Assembly: GCA_022828595.1 (NCBI GenBank)
Contig: JAKGHH010000008.1
Span: 23,304,378 to 23,368,377 of the forward strand
Direction of reading: 5' to 3'
From: Nelumbo lutea
Lineage: Eukaryota > Streptophyta > Magnoliopsida > Proteales > Nelumbonaceae
DNA: 64,000 nucleotides
In this document: positions 9,044 to 19,929 of the stretch, in pieces
How positions within the stretch are numbered: position 1 is the stretch's first letter
Layout: each line of letters starts with the position of its first letter
Translations under genes and position numbers: made by a program
Notes under the pieces: model-generated
Seen by the model: the letters and a program-made list of their open reading frames with translations, nothing else
What the model was told of the DNA's origin: nothing
Databases searched by the model: none

Positions 9044-11996
9044 TAAGGAAGCTGGCTTCTTGGAAATCAAGATTTTCATCTAAGGGGACAGAATTACTTT
9101 AATTAAAAGTGTTCTTGCAAGTTTGCCAGCTTATTACATGTTCATCTTCCCTATCCCAGGTGTGGTGGCTGATAGATTGGAAAAATCCATGAGAGATTTT
9201 TTGTGGTCAGGTTGGAGGAACTCTAATAAGAACCATTTCGTTATATGGGAGCAGGTTCGCAAGCTGATCAATTGCGGTGGGCTAGGAATTAGAAGGGTGA
9301 GGATATTTAATATTTCTCCTCTAGGGCACTGGCTTTGGAGTTTTTTTCTAATAAATGAATGGTAATTTATTCAGACATAATAAGATAATGATACAAAAAC
9401 AGACTGCCCGAGGAGAGGCACGAGCTGGTACCTCTCCTTACCAACAACAAAGTATTACATTGAGCTCAGAAAAAAAGATTACAGAGCTGCCCAGAATAGA
9501 AGTTCCCTTGATACCCCTTGCTTAGCTAACCCATCTGCTATGGCATTAGCTGTTCTACCCACCCACCGAGAATTGACAATCATGCTCCTTGAATACCACT
9601 TAATTTTCTCATAATGTCCCTGTAGCACCAAATAACTGAATCTGGATTCTTCAATAAGCAAATTATGAACTCCTAACTGATCTGCAATCTGAATACCTTG
9701 TACCACCGCTAGAAGCTCAGCTCTAATACACTGGCGTTGGAGATTCTCTACTGAAGATGATAGTCTTTGGAGGAAATTCATTGTGGATAAGTGTGATCTT
9801 CAAAGTAATGGCTGGGATGCAGCTGTCCCTGATTCTCCTTATGGTTGCAGCCTCTGGAAAGGAATTTGCAAGGTTTTTCCCCATTTTATTAAAGGGATAA
9901 AGTATAAGGTTAGGTTCTGGAGAGACCCGTGGTGTGATGGTTCATCTTTGAAATCCTTATCTCCTGAACTGTATAGCATTGCCAGTAATAAGAATGCTAC
10001 AGTTTCTGACTCTTTTGACAATGAAAACAAAGCTTACCCATTTGAGCTCCCTCTTTTTTTTTTTTTTTTTGATCGGTAACACAGAAAAAATTCATTAAAT
10101 TAATAGAATGTGTACAACAAGAAGTTGTGGGTAGACAAAGTCCACAATCCACATAAACCCCACTAATTACCATACAGACCCAAGCTTCACCCAACAAAGA
10201 AATTCATTAGTTACAAACAAGCCCTAAAGGACCCAAAGGAAATCCCACTATCTATAATATAGCCCAGAACATAGATTGCCTTTGAACTCCTTGCTTAGCT
10301 AGACCATCAGCTATGCTATTAGCTGATCTCCTAATCCATCTTATGTAAATTTCCATATCTTTAGAAGCCTGCTTAAAGCGCCTGAACTCATTTCTTAATC
10401 TCCAGATTGTTCCTTCCTCTTTTTTCAGCCAGCTTAAACAACTTTTGAGTCCCCTTCAATAATTAACTTGTTTATCCCCAACTCCTTAGCTTTCTCAATA
10501 CCAAATACTGCTGCCTTCAGTTCTGAATTCACCACATCACCATGCTGGATAGGGCCTGAGAACATGGCAATGATATTTCCATTCTCCTCTCTTATTACCC
10601 CACCAATGCCCGATGGGCCAGGGTTTCCCAAACAGCTACCATCAAAGTTTAGTTTCTTCCACCCAACATCCGGAGGAGACCAAAATTCAGATACAATAGG
10701 TCTTCTAGAAGCAATGTTTGCAATTGTTCCCATGATCTGAAGAGCAATGTTTGCAATTGTTTCCCATGATCTGAAGAAGTCTTCTGTCTTAAAATCTGCC
10801 CTGAAGAAGTAACGGCTCATGCCTCTTTTGAGTTTCCTGTACTGCCTTTTCTGAATTAATAAATTATATTCATTCATCAAAAAAAAAATCTGCAAATATT
10901 TTCGAAGTTTTCACCCAATGTGCCACCCTTATGGCTATCACCTTAATCACAGCATCTCTACCTCTTTCCTTATCATCAAATATCCTCAAATTTCTTTCCT
11001 CCTAGATTGTCCAAGCCACTGCTGCTCTAGTGCATTTTCCCATCACTTTGCCTCTCCTTTTAGAGCACCTGAATATGTTGGAGCTAAAGAGGATTCCAGC
11101 TGCAACCAAATAGAGAGGAAAACCACTCCCAAATAAAGTTAGCAAGAACACTGCCCCTGCTGAGCCACCATGTCCAATAGGTCCTCAAAGAAGTTTCATT
11201 ACATCTCCATTAAGTTCCTGAAGACTAGGGGTGCAATCAATCCAAGCTAAGCCGAACTTCTGTATGTCTAAGCCAAACTACTGAAGACTCCATCAATCCC
11301 TACATTCCCAGGGTTACCCAAACTACAGCCATCAAAGTTCATCTTAATAAAGATGTGTGTAGGAAGGAAGTCAAATATCAATGAATGGAATAGTAAGCCA
11401 AAATAGGAATAGATATTAAGCAATTTGCCACCCCCACAACCATTGCTTCTTTTGATGGACTTTTATCTTAAAAACTCTTACATTTCTTTCTTCCCAAGTT
11501 GTATGAAACAAGCTACCCAAATCTACTAGGGGAGTCCACATACATCAAAATAATGAATAGAAAAATCTTAAATTGCAGATACAAACAAACATGAGATTAG
11601 TATTTAGTAAACAAAAGGTGGTTTAGAAACTTGCTCAACAAAGAATTCACATGTGGGGAGAGATACCTATTAACCTTCTCTTATAAATATACTTAAAAGT
11701 GATGATTTTAACATATACTACCTCTACAGGCTAGCAATATAAAGAAATTATCAAGGCTTGCAGTTGATAATTAAAACTTTCCGAAAACCATCAGAATAAG
11801 CAGCACTAGAGAGAGAGTTTGGTTTTTAAGGGGAGATGAAAGCGTACTCAGTAACAGAAAGGATCTGTTTGTCGGGATCGGTTTGAGAAGCGGAGGAGCT
11901 TTTGCTTTGCTCTTCCTGTAGGGCGAGTTCCGTTTGCTTGAAGCCCTTCTTCTTCAGGTATGCAATCACCATTTTCTCGATTTCCTCGTCCTCCAT
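109..11996 (-). CDS. TAF5: TAF5, TFIID subunit 5 (N-terminal half, 8 exons, 3' end outside window)
   Basis: TAF5 is a scaffold subunit of the general transcription factor TFIID in the nucleus. Eight exons join in phase with GT-AG introns: 11996-11848, 7787-7706, 5195-5117, 5033-4936, 4833-4777, 2149-2062, 1855-1746 and 216-109, giving 257 codons without a stop. Residues 1-40 form a LisH-type start (EEIEKMVIAYLKKKGF). Residues about 60-205 are the TAF5 NTD2 domain, with landmarks SYSSLDLYK-like WTYSSLDLYK, HELLRVLYPVF, FFNSFREDHELMHLRDLQK, EMEFAHSLRQSK and INEHINFEVSPGQPS. Residues 222-257 are an acidic linker (LLEDSLEERLEKAG). The WD40 repeats expected next lie left of base 1. The start is the ATG at 11996; in-frame codons upstream lack an ATG, and the context (A at -3, G at +4) is good. 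Introns 1, 2, 5 and 7 are 4.1, 2.5, 2.6 and 1.5 kb and full of repeats. Identification is from recalled family motifs. Confidence 0.93.
706..899. repeat. Compound microsatellite (TA)n/(GA)n/(TATAGA)n/(CA)n
   Basis: A TA run at about 706-732 is followed by a second at 812-840, then (GA) at 841-860, TATAGA units at about 861-887 and a short CA run up to 899. The last block abuts the first copy of the 266-bp duplication. Confidence 0.9.
897..1428. repeat. 266-bp perfect-period tandem duplication in TAF5 intron 7
   Basis: Copy 1 is 897-1162 and copy 2 is 1163-1428. Both start CACCGTAG and end TTCTAATTCTAGT, and they differ at only a few positions (for example tgtaca/tgcaca and gtgatt/gtaatt). 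Equal copy length without gaps points to a recent unequal exchange or replication slip. The unit has no recognisable coding content. Confidence 0.92.
1566..1612 (-). mobile_element. Minimal LINE-tail insertion with 12-bp target-site duplication
   Basis: The 12-mer ACCAACTACTGT occurs at 1566-1577 and again at 1601-1612. The 23 bases between them read, on the minus strand, as a short tail (GTTTCGTTATC) followed by poly(A). This is the signature of target-primed reverse transcription of an extremely 5'-truncated LINE or other retrotranscript. The tail resembles the poly(A) border at about 10051-10080. Confidence 0.75.
2211..3070 (-). mobile_element. 5'-truncated L1-type LINE (zf-RVT region) in TAF5 intron 5
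   Basis: Minus-strand reading gives an RT-associated zinc-binding domain (zf-RVT) of plant L1 elements in two frames: one piece covers about 2911-2705 (RRIWVGDHSG-like start, PPKVAFFVM), the other 2790-2323 (ENLFIHCKIASMIWGKAL, IWSIWLERNRRIFENK). Frameshifts and stops break the reading, so it is dead. A T-run at 2211-2219 on the plus strand is the poly(A) tail. It is truncated on the 5' side near 3070 and lacks endonuclease and most of the RT. It lies in the same orientation as TAF5. Confidence 0.85.
3071..4776 (-). other. Remainder of TAF5 intron 5
   Basis: AT-rich intron sequence with two GA microsatellites flanking an inverted-repeat element (listed separately). Around 4370-4460 the minus strand gives a short RNase H-tail-like reading (SLADCLARVELGG), which may be another LINE scrap. 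Nothing else was recognised. Confidence 0.6.
3740..3950. mobile_element. Inverted-repeat (MITE-like) element between GA microsatellites
   Basis: The left arm (CACATCTGCACCCCACA near 3761-3779, continuing to about 3810) is matched in inverse orientation by TGTGGGGTGCAGATGTG near 3899-3916, with further similarity inward around GGGAAC/GTTCCC. (GA)n runs flank it at about 3675-3695 and 3979-3997. Family unknown; no clear target duplication was found. Confidence 0.5.
6335..6505 (-). mobile_element. tRNA-derived SINE with 15-bp target-site duplication
   Basis: On the minus strand the body reads with a pol III A-box-like TGGTTGGTAAGGTC and a B-box-like GGATTGAATCC, ending in an A-rich tail (T-run on plus strand at about 6349-6357). 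The 15-mer TCTTTCACCTCTTCT flanks it at 6335-6349 and 6491-6505. The internal phrase GGGTTGGAGGGT and the words 'CTGGTAAGGTCT' recur in a plus-strand copy at 44165-44315, defining a family. Confidence 0.75.
6785..6985. repeat. Copy of the 'CAAGGTTCAAAATATCGATA' repeat family
   Basis: The left end (CAAGGTTTAAAGTATCAATA) matches the terminus of the short element at 45095-45255 and of the partial copies near 29947 and 49000. The interior is rich in GATAC/GTATC words that can fold on themselves. No target duplication could be fixed for this copy. Confidence 0.45.
8400..8985 (+). mobile_element. LINE 3' fragment (zf-RVT), plus strand
   Basis: Plus-strand frames give the plant L1 zinc-binding region: LFIRDNLVRKGMQLTSTNCV followed by aligned words IREAQDESPD, then after frameshifts IVAKMMSWLSVNKLFKDR and a typical hydrophobic LINE tail (FVLLMTLHF). 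It ends against a CA/TA microsatellite. Frameshifted and non-functional. Confidence 0.8.
8986..9042. repeat. (CA)n(TA)n microsatellite at a LINE junction
   Basis: About 22 CA units followed by 6 TA units separate a LINE 3' end from an RT fragment of another LINE copy on the same strand. Confidence 0.95.
9043..10060 (+). mobile_element. LINE RT C-terminal fragment, split by a nested insertion
   Basis: The reading LASWKSRFSSKG, then LPAYYMFIFPIP-like MPAYYMFIFPIP and FLWSGWRNSNKNHFVIWEQV, is the segment just after the RT palm of plant L1 elements. It stops at about 9340 and resumes at about 9783 with CSLWKGI, YKVRFWRDPWCDG and LKSLSPELYSIA. The gap is filled by a minus-strand LINE tail, so this copy was present first. 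Stops and frameshifts are present. Confidence 0.8.
9341..9782 (-). mobile_element. Nested LINE RNase H tail, minus strand
   Basis: Minus-strand frame at 9781-9479 reads as the second half of a LINE RNase H domain: RAELLAVVQGIQIADQLG, HNLLIEESRF (the usual acidic EGDS motif is altered) and RTANAIADGLAKQG. A T-run at 9341-9348 is its poly(A) end. It interrupts the plus-strand LINE that reads on either side. Confidence 0.8.
10051..11130 (-). mobile_element. LINE 3' region: zf-RVT tail plus RNase H, minus strand
   Basis: The T-run at 10052-10070 is the poly(A) end. Minus-strand frames give an RNase H domain with the catalytic-type NFDGSCLGNPGPSGIGGVIR and SELKAAVFGIEKA at about 10680-10440, then after a frameshift RRSANSIADGLAKQG at about 10350-10270. 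Further 5', 11060-10890 reads TRAAVAWTI and RVAHWVKTSKIFADFF, a zf-RVT end. A 31-33-bp stretch (GAGCAATGTTTGCAATTGTT) is tandemly repeated near 10710-10770. Confidence 0.78.
10770..10882 (+). mobile_element. Short plus-strand LINE tail with poly(A), nested
   Basis: The plus strand reads LLSFLYCLF and then INKLYSFI before an A-run at 10880-10889, the usual end of these L1 elements. It lies inside the minus-strand LINE described above, between its RNase H and zf-RVT parts. The left border is uncertain. Confidence 0.5.
11200..11560 (-). mobile_element. LINE fragment: zf-RVT end and RNase H start, minus strand
   Basis: The minus strand reads TTWEERNVRVF near 11510-11480 and then KMNFDGCSLGNPGNVGIDGV near 11350-11290, the start of an RNase H domain. 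The frame then meets stops. It could be the older 5' neighbour of the 10051-11130 copy or a separate insertion. Confidence 0.7.
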
Positions 11997-12727
11997 TTCA
12001 CCGCCAAAAGAATACAAACAGCTACACAAAACCCAGAAGGACAGATCGGCAACTCCAAACTTCTACTCCTCCAGCTCTCCCTCTCTCTCACTCTCTCCCC
12101 ACCCACAGTGTTTCAGAAAGCTATGACAATGGTTATCCCGTGTCGGGACTCAGAATCGGGGTCGCGGACTGTTTCGCTGGATCGAAATTAACCGAAATCT
12201 GAGGAATCCCGGATTTTTAACGCGTATTCTGAGTATTTTCTTCGGATTAGGGCTTCCCGGTCTCATCCCTGACCCGCAGGAATCCCTCATTCCTTGGCAG
12301 AAGGCGCGAATTGGGATTTGCGCCTTATATGAGGAGCAGATCCGATCTCGAAGGGCGCACTCTCACACGCACACGGAGCCAAAGAGGCGAACCCACTCAA
12401 ACGGTCAAACCAGAGTCCCTTGGGCCTCAGCTCAGTCCAGCCGGACCGTTAGATCGTTTTATCCGGTCCTGGAAGAAACGCCCGGACGATTTTCAATTTC
12501 AACCCGTCTTTACCCAGTCAGTTAGACGAGTGACCCGGTGAGTCAGTCAAAACACCGGTTCACACGCTTCTTTGCAAAAAAAAAAAAAAAAACAATGATT
12601 CAATGACCCGGCCCCGGGTGGTCACAACTCACAACTCACGAATTTGTCTACTCCATTCATTAGGTGAATAGGTGCAAAAAAAAAAAAAATCATCAGGTTA
12701 ATAGGTTTTATATTGTTTTATTTTTAA
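11997..12727. promoter_or_regulatory. TAF5 5' leader and promoter region
   Basis: The sequence upstream of the TAF5 ATG has a CT-rich stretch at about 12060-12110, typical of plant 5' leaders, and is clearly GC-richer (to about 12550) than the rest of the window. No TATA box stands out. A 76-codon plus-strand frame at 12311-12541 has no family resemblance and is not called. From 12580 poly(A)-containing, AT-rich DNA resumes. Confidence 0.5.
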
Positions 12728-14309
12728 GGGTAAAATACAAAAACTTTTCCTAAAGTTTCTAACAATAATAAAAACATCCCCTATAATTTCATTGTAATAA
12801 ATACCTCCCCTAAATTTTTGAGAAATTCAACAAAAACCTCTCTTCTATCATTCATTCAGACAAAAAAGGTTAGATTGATGTATCAATTTTTTTTAAATAC
12901 CAATTTTACTCTTTTATAAATTATTTTACATACAAAATTACTTAAATAATCCCATTTTAAACTCAACAAACACCCTTTTTGATTTTTATCCTCTTCCTTG
13001 GAACTCCCAATCCTAAACTCCATCGACACCAAGATAGAGGAACCTTGCTCAAAAACTTCATCACTTCTAAGGGAGGGGTCCTATTCGAAATGCATCAGAA
13101 AGAGAGAAACTCCAAAAGAACATTGAATCTTTCAATTTTCCAACCCTTCAAACCTTGATCCATTGATTAAGGAAGAGAGGAACATCTTTCTACTCTTTGT
13201 CAATGATTCTTTCACCGTTAATTCTTACGGTTTAATCAACCACCTTTGCTTATCTCACTACTGAAACCTATGCCTATAGAGAAGTGAGACACCATTTTGC
13301 ATCATATTGGGGATTGTATCATTCTCTAGGTCATTTTATTTTACTTTTGGATTTTTTTTCTGTTTGAAAATTCTAAATAGCAACTAGATTGTCATAAACA
13401 TCTACATCTGCAAATCAAATTTGAGATCTAGGTGTAAAGATGCCATGCACCGCATGCTAACAATGATCAAATTTCAAGCCATTCAGATGTCATTTCATGA
13501 ACAACCATGTCTCAAAGACAATGGAGAGACGCACGGATATAGAAATTGGTTTCCGGATTTAGCAAACTTCAAAAATTTGATTCCTGAATCAATTTTGAAA
13601 ATGCCTCAAGTTTCACAACAATTTCTAAGTCTAGAGTCTCAAGATTCTGACGATTTGATGATTTTTGAAATGGAAAAAGTGGAAATTGTGAACTTGCTCA
13701 CATGGCTGATGACAATGTTAAAGAACAAAAAAAAAAAAAAGGATAAAGAAAAAGTACCATCAAGCAAGTTAGCAGGAAGCCCTTTGTGCAGTAACAAAAA
13801 CGAATACCTTCAAAGAGGATGAATAGTGGGAGGTTGACGGAAGAGATTTTTGTAAAATAAAAATGAGGGTTGTGTAGCAAGAAGAGTTCGTCATGTTGTT
13901 GAATTCCTGATTGAGGAACAAATAATTTTCATTTGTTCTTGTTGGTAATCAGAAATCAAACGAATAATCGGAGTCCTACTTACAAGGACCCCCTAAAGAG
14001 AAAGATGAAATGAAGATACAAATGCTACAAATTTTAGCTACAAAGCTATAGAGAAGAGCCTTATTATCGTAGAAGATTGAGGGGATTTGTAGCAGCCAAG
14101 CATCTGAGCAAGATGACATTTGATTGAGGGCAAATATGGTATTTTATGATATGCTTAAATGATGTATTGGGGTAATTTTGTAAATGTATACATTCTCTAT
14201 TTGGGTCAGTGACAAAAGGGAGGTTTTGTTGAGTTTCTCAAAAGTTCAAAGGAGGTATTTGCTATAATGACACTATAACGGAGGTTTTTATATTTTACTC
14301 TGTTTTTAA
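12721..14309. mobile_element. Long-TIR DNA element (Mutator-like, non-autonomous)
   Basis: The left end (GGGTAAAATACAAAAAC..., about 12728-12860) is repeated inverted at about 14200-14302 (...TTTTTATATTTTACTCTG), with matching internal words such as TTTTGAGAAATTCAACAAAA. A candidate 7-bp direct repeat TTTTTAA flanks it (12721-12727, 14303-14309). The long TIRs over 100 bp fit Mutator-like elements, although their usual target duplication is 8-10 bp. The interior has a 133-codon frame (13421-13822) without similarity to any transposase I know. Confidence 0.7.
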
Positions 14310-17300
14310 TTTGTAGTTGGGACACATGTGATGCATGGGTTTTGTTAAATGAAATTAAAAATGTAAGAAGCCTTATGACATTTACAATTGAGCCAATCTA
14401 AAGAGTGTTCTCTAATATGGATGAAAAATTAGTGGGCGTGGATTAGTCCACACCACACATGTTGATTCCATACATCTTGTACATAATTTGTGAGGTAAAA
14501 AATGAACCATAAATAAAAAAAAAAAACATAATTTAAGCCAAAAACAATTTGAAATAATAATATAAAATAATAAATAAATAAAACATAACACCAATATATA
14601 CTTACTAATAAATATATTTTACATTTATGCCAATTATTAGAAGATAAAATGCATATAATATTAATTTATGTACTAGTACCAAACCATTTTGACGAACAAA
14701 AAAGGGAGATAAAAATAATTAAAATGGTTAAATAGTTAGAAAAAATCACTATAATATTATCTTCAACAACAAACAATTTAAAGATGAATTTAACTATAAA
14801 TGAAAACATGTTAAAATGTTAACAAAAATGAGGGTGTTTAAGTTGATGTAACATAAGTGTGTTATACTGAATCTTTCCCACAAATTGTCCACACCATGAT
14901 GTGGCTCATTCGCGATAAAATAGTGTTGACGATAAATTGAGGAGTAAAACGGCCCTATCCATGCTATTTTGTGGACGGGACTAAAACGGCCCTGTCCATA
15001 ATATATTCACAGTATCGAACACCCCCTAGTCTAACTTCAACCTAGAAATTATTTTGGAGTCATATCTACTGTCTAACCAATCTGATCACAATGGAAGAGC
15101 AAGTAAGAGTGGTTAATTTTTTATGTACATATCATTTTTTTAGTTAATTTTAACTATTTAACGTTACTTTCATTCTCTTGTACCAATGAGAGTGGACAAA
15201 CTAATGAATATTAGTCCAAGTCGAACACCTAATAAGAATGGCTAATTTCCTATGTGCATATCCAATTAATTTGATTGGATATAGGTAGATCCAAATTTGA
15301 TTAATTTATATTCAAATTTAAATCAGATCTTATCCATAAATTTTATGTTGGATTTGGATTGGATTCAGAATAGAAAATGGATATTCAAAATGAATAAATA
15401 AAATAAACTAAAAATTATCAAAATAGTATATAGTATTAACAAAATGAACTATTCCCTAGAAAAAAAATGAACTAAACATGACTTTAATATTATATTTTAT
15501 GATCAAAATTAATTGAAAATGCTTATATAAAACTTGAACCTATTAAATTTAGAAAAAAAATCGTTGCCATCCCTAGTCCAAAGAAAATCAAAATTTAAAA
15601 ATTTCTTTCTTTGGCTTTGAGTTTGTTATAAGTTTTTTTAGCTAATAGGAGGGCATTGCTACTAGCCTAAAAGAATGCTTAACCTAGTAGAAGAGACTTT
15701 CTAGGTATGCATGATCTTATAGTCCACTAGTAGGTGTCCACGTGCATTTGCCCATAAAAATTTCAGATAACGATAATAATTTTAATATCCATATTAGAAC
15801 CCATTAAAAAATAAAAAGAATTAATGCATAGTGTATTGGTGGATTTAAATTCATTATTACATTTTATTTCCATTTGGTAATAACAATAGTTTATATTTCT
15901 TATATTTATTTTTGTTTAGTATGGTATATATAATATTAGAGGTATATATAATATTAGAGATGTGCATAATTTTTTGACAAAACTTTATATTTTATATAAT
16001 TTTTTATTTCAATCTATAAGAAGGCAAACTTGCATATATGGTAGAATTGTGAAATATGGTGGTTGACCATGGTTAATCATTGGGGTGTATGGATAAGGAC
16101 CTAACTATTGATTGTGGCATGCTTTCATGGACCATGGTGTACCACCTACTCACTTTTACAGAAACTTGTAGGAACAAGATGTGCAATCCCCATATAGCAT
16201 GTTTGATACATTAGGGTATTATATAAACGACACATGGTTGGATCGTGAGGAGGTGACAAGAACAACTTGCATAGGCCGGTAGTTGGCCCCACTCTACAAC
16301 CTAATGTGTGTCCTTGTTGAACCAGTGTAGGGATTTGAAACTTAACTAACTTAAGAATGTTCTATAATATCCTTTTCCATGCACACATGCATAGTCTCCT
16401 TATCAATAAATAGGGCTTCAAGGAAAACATTCCCTTCAAAGAGACTTTTAACATCTTATTTCCCCAATTTTTTAATATCTTCCTTGGTTGAGACCTTATC
16501 TCTTTGAAACCCTAATTTCTCCAAGTTTCTATCTTCTCAATTTTAGAGCTCAAACCACTTAAATAACCACCTCACACTAGCTATATTTGAATTTTTTATT
16601 ATATTATTATGACATCATTGATCGACCCATTTTGCCCAAATAATTGGACCACTAGATATGCAAATTGGGTGGATTGGGATAGGTTTAAGCTTAAACCCTA
16701 TGAATTGGACCTAATGCTCAAGCTCAGGCCAAGCTCAAGGTTAAACTTAATCTACCTAGCCAAATCCTAAGCCACATTGAAATTTGGTGCACTTGGGTTT
16801 GGCTCATCCTAGTTAATTATCCCACACTAAAATTTGATACAAATGTATGTATGTAATAAAATACATATGAATATATGCATATGTTTGCAAATATGTGCAT
16901 ATGTATGTATCTATGCGATTGGGTGGGGCTTGAGCCCAATTGAAAGAAAACATAAAAGCCCAAACTTATAGACCTAGGCCCACCCCAAGGACTGAAAATC
17001 CAAACCTAGCCCATTAAAATTGTGGTTTGGGTCAATCCAGACTATATTTGTGCCTACCCAATTTGTATCGCCATGGACCTTCAACCACCACTTCATCGAA
17101 AAACAATTTTATTTTTTGAGTTAGTTTAATTTCTTATTCTATTTGTATCATTAATAAAAATCATTTTTATTTATCAATTTTATTTTGTTTAATACGATGG
17201 ATACATGGAATTAAAAATGTACCCAAATGTTTACACAAAATATATGATTTTTTAAAAATTGATGTGTTTCTATCTTTTTTGAAATTTTTATTATTTAATT

Positions 17301-19600
17301 AAGAAGCCATAGGATGACCTATTTGACCTAAATAGGAAAATGGCTTCATTTATGGGCTGATTTGATATTTTGTATTGGTTTACATCATTAATAAAATATA
17401 CTTCTTATTTATCACACTTATTTTTTTTATTGTGAGAACACACAATACTAGACAATTGCCCAAACTTTTTTCACATTTTTTGTATTTTTTATATTTAATA
17501 TATTTAAATTTTTATTATTTAACTATAAGACCATTGATTAATGTGTTTGACCAAGACGGTTGAACTACTTTATTCACCACCCAAATGAAATGAAGGTTTT
17601 GGCCCTGCTTAGTATCATTTTGTGATAATGTTTTCTTGCATTCCTGACATTTATGTCGAACAAAAGCACACTTAGTGCCACATTTATGTTAGAAACGTGT
17701 TTTTTCTAGAATGGGAATGTGTTTTTTTGAGGTGACAAATACAACACTCCATAAGAACAAAATATTTGGAAACATGTGGTTCCCACATCATTATTTCAAA
17801 TTGCTAACATGTGTGGTAGTTACCCACGTGAAAGAAAAGGTAACTTGGTAATTACAAGTAAAGCAAATAGAAGGAAAGTCCTAGTCAAATTCAACAAACT
17901 TTTCTTCCTTCTTCTTCCCACCATAAATGAGAACTTGCTACCACGATACCACCACATAGAGCTTCTTACCAAAGATTTATCAATCAATAACTTTTTTTCT
18001 TGCAATCACTTCTTTACAGGGCTTTCTATTGTCACACATGTAAGCCTCTTTGGCAACTCTTCAATTTCATAGTATTAATTGTGTGGTCGAATATGAAATT
18101 CCAATGTTTCTTATGTGCTTGTCTTTGTTATATATATTTAATTTCTTTTGTATGTCTCTTCATCATATATGCCCACACAAACACAGTGACCATCTGCCAC
18201 ACAAATACTATTTCTGCAATCTATTGTCACCCTATCTTTCATTTCTTCCCTCCAAATCGATCAATCAATCTCGAAATAGAGGTTCAATGCTTGCATTACC
18301 GTTTATATGGTTTGTAAGGTCCAACACTTGCATTCTTCTTTGTAAATCAGACTAATGTTGGCTTGGTTTGATGAGTGTATTTTCATATTTCGCATCAGGG
18401 TCTTCCTAAAAGCAATTTCTTGGATTTTTGAACTATGGGTATGACTGCTAAAACACAATGTAGTGCTGTTAAGCCCTATCAAATGATGTGTGTTATGATG
18501 GAGATTGTACTAAGTGGCTTTCTAGATAAATCACTAGGATTTTGAATATAGTTTAAATCTCCAATGGTGGTTGTAATCCATTGATTCATATATCCCCTGT
18601 TTCCTTTCTTGCTCAATGCCCCAACTATCTCTTATCATCTTTGAATTAAAAATTTGATTGTAATGATCTTTTAATAATCTTTGATGGTGGAAGTTGTAGG
18701 ATTCGATGACCAACCATCTTCATATGAATTTGAGATTTAATTTCAGAGCCCATTGATGTTCATGTGATGGTTTGAGATGACCATCCCAAGCATGAAAGTT
18801 TGAATTGTTAAGTATTTGGTAAAAGCATCTTCCATATTGGTATTGCAAATGTGGAAGTACAAGATGAAACCATCTTCCATATGCTGGTATGAAAAACGTG
18901 GCATTCATGCATGAGCAACAAAATCTAGTTCAAAACCTTCCATGATAAGAAGATAGTAATCATCACATTTAGCCACACACCTTCATCGTATCATTAATTT
19001 CAAGCTAAATAAAATCAGAAAAACAAAATTCTAACATTCTACAAAATGTGACATTTGAAAATTTACATTTTTGAATTTTTTTCATGATAAAATTTTAAAA
19101 TAGAACTTTGCTTTGAACAATTCCAAAATGAAACCAAGGAAAGCTAGTACAGAATTAAGTAAAATTTTGCTTTAAACAATTCAAACTAAAACTTTGATTC
19201 AAAATAAAATGTTGCTTTAAACAAGACATAAGAGAGAGTTTCCATAACAAAGATTTCTAAAGTACAAAATAAGTTTGCTACTAACAAACTAATTCTGATT
19301 TCAAAAATACTAAGAAAGCTAGTTTCAAGGCAAAAAATCTAATGTAATTATCTACTTTAGAACATTAACTTCACATAGAAAACCATATAATTTTAAAACA
19401 AACAAATATAGATGCATTTATGCTTTGTAGGTGCTAAACTCAATTTCCCCCATTCTCTAACATCCATCCGAATTCTAGTCATCCAAGTATCTCTTCTTTC
19501 TTTTAAATCTGGGATGGATTCCATACATGAAATGATATAAAACAGATTCAATGATTGAATAAATCTATCATAAATAGAAAATGGAAATAATGACTCAAGA
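14310..19600. other. Gene-poor AT-rich intergenic DNA
   Basis: About 5.3 kb with no convincing coding region. It contains two near-repeats of AAAACGGCCCTRTCCAT at about 14948 and 14984, long A/T-rich stretches, and short readings (for example 17776-18355) that have no family resemblance and no codon-like structure. No RNA gene was recognised. Confidence 0.6.
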
Positions 19601-19929
19601 AAAAAAAAAGATAAAAGAAAACTGGTATCTTTCTTTCTAAATCATGTAGTCATTCAAGCTCAATATAAGACATTAATGGAGTCATACTAGAGAAATAATA
19701 TTCTTGACATTTGTGATGTGGGATTAAAAGAACAAGGAAAAAGAAGATAATATAAAAATTTAAAAATTCATCACTTACTCTTATCTAGCTTCTAGGTGTT
19801 GCTTTCTCCAATTATGATTTAAAGCTCAAGTTATTGGTGGTTTTTTATCTAATGATTTAATAGAAAGATGGCATAAAGTCATAAAGGGAAGGAAGAAAGT
19901 GGTTACAAGTCAAAGTAATGAAACAAAGG

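Larger units (their letters stand above)
7788..11847 (-). other. TAF5 intron 1 (LINE graveyard)
   Basis: This 4.1-kb first intron holds at least five LINE pieces on both strands, listed separately. The left 600 bases (7788-8390) show purine-rich AT sequence with no recognisable gene. Confidence 0.8.

Noticed and set aside
11997..12029. In-frame extension upstream of the TAF5 start (MCSCLYSFGGE...)
   Set aside because: The first codon is TTG, not ATG; the ATG at 11996 fits the family N-terminus and has good context.
13421..13822. 133-codon frame inside the long-TIR element
   Set aside because: No recognisable domain, ends in a poly(K) run from an A-tract; possibly a captured scrap but unsupported as a gene.
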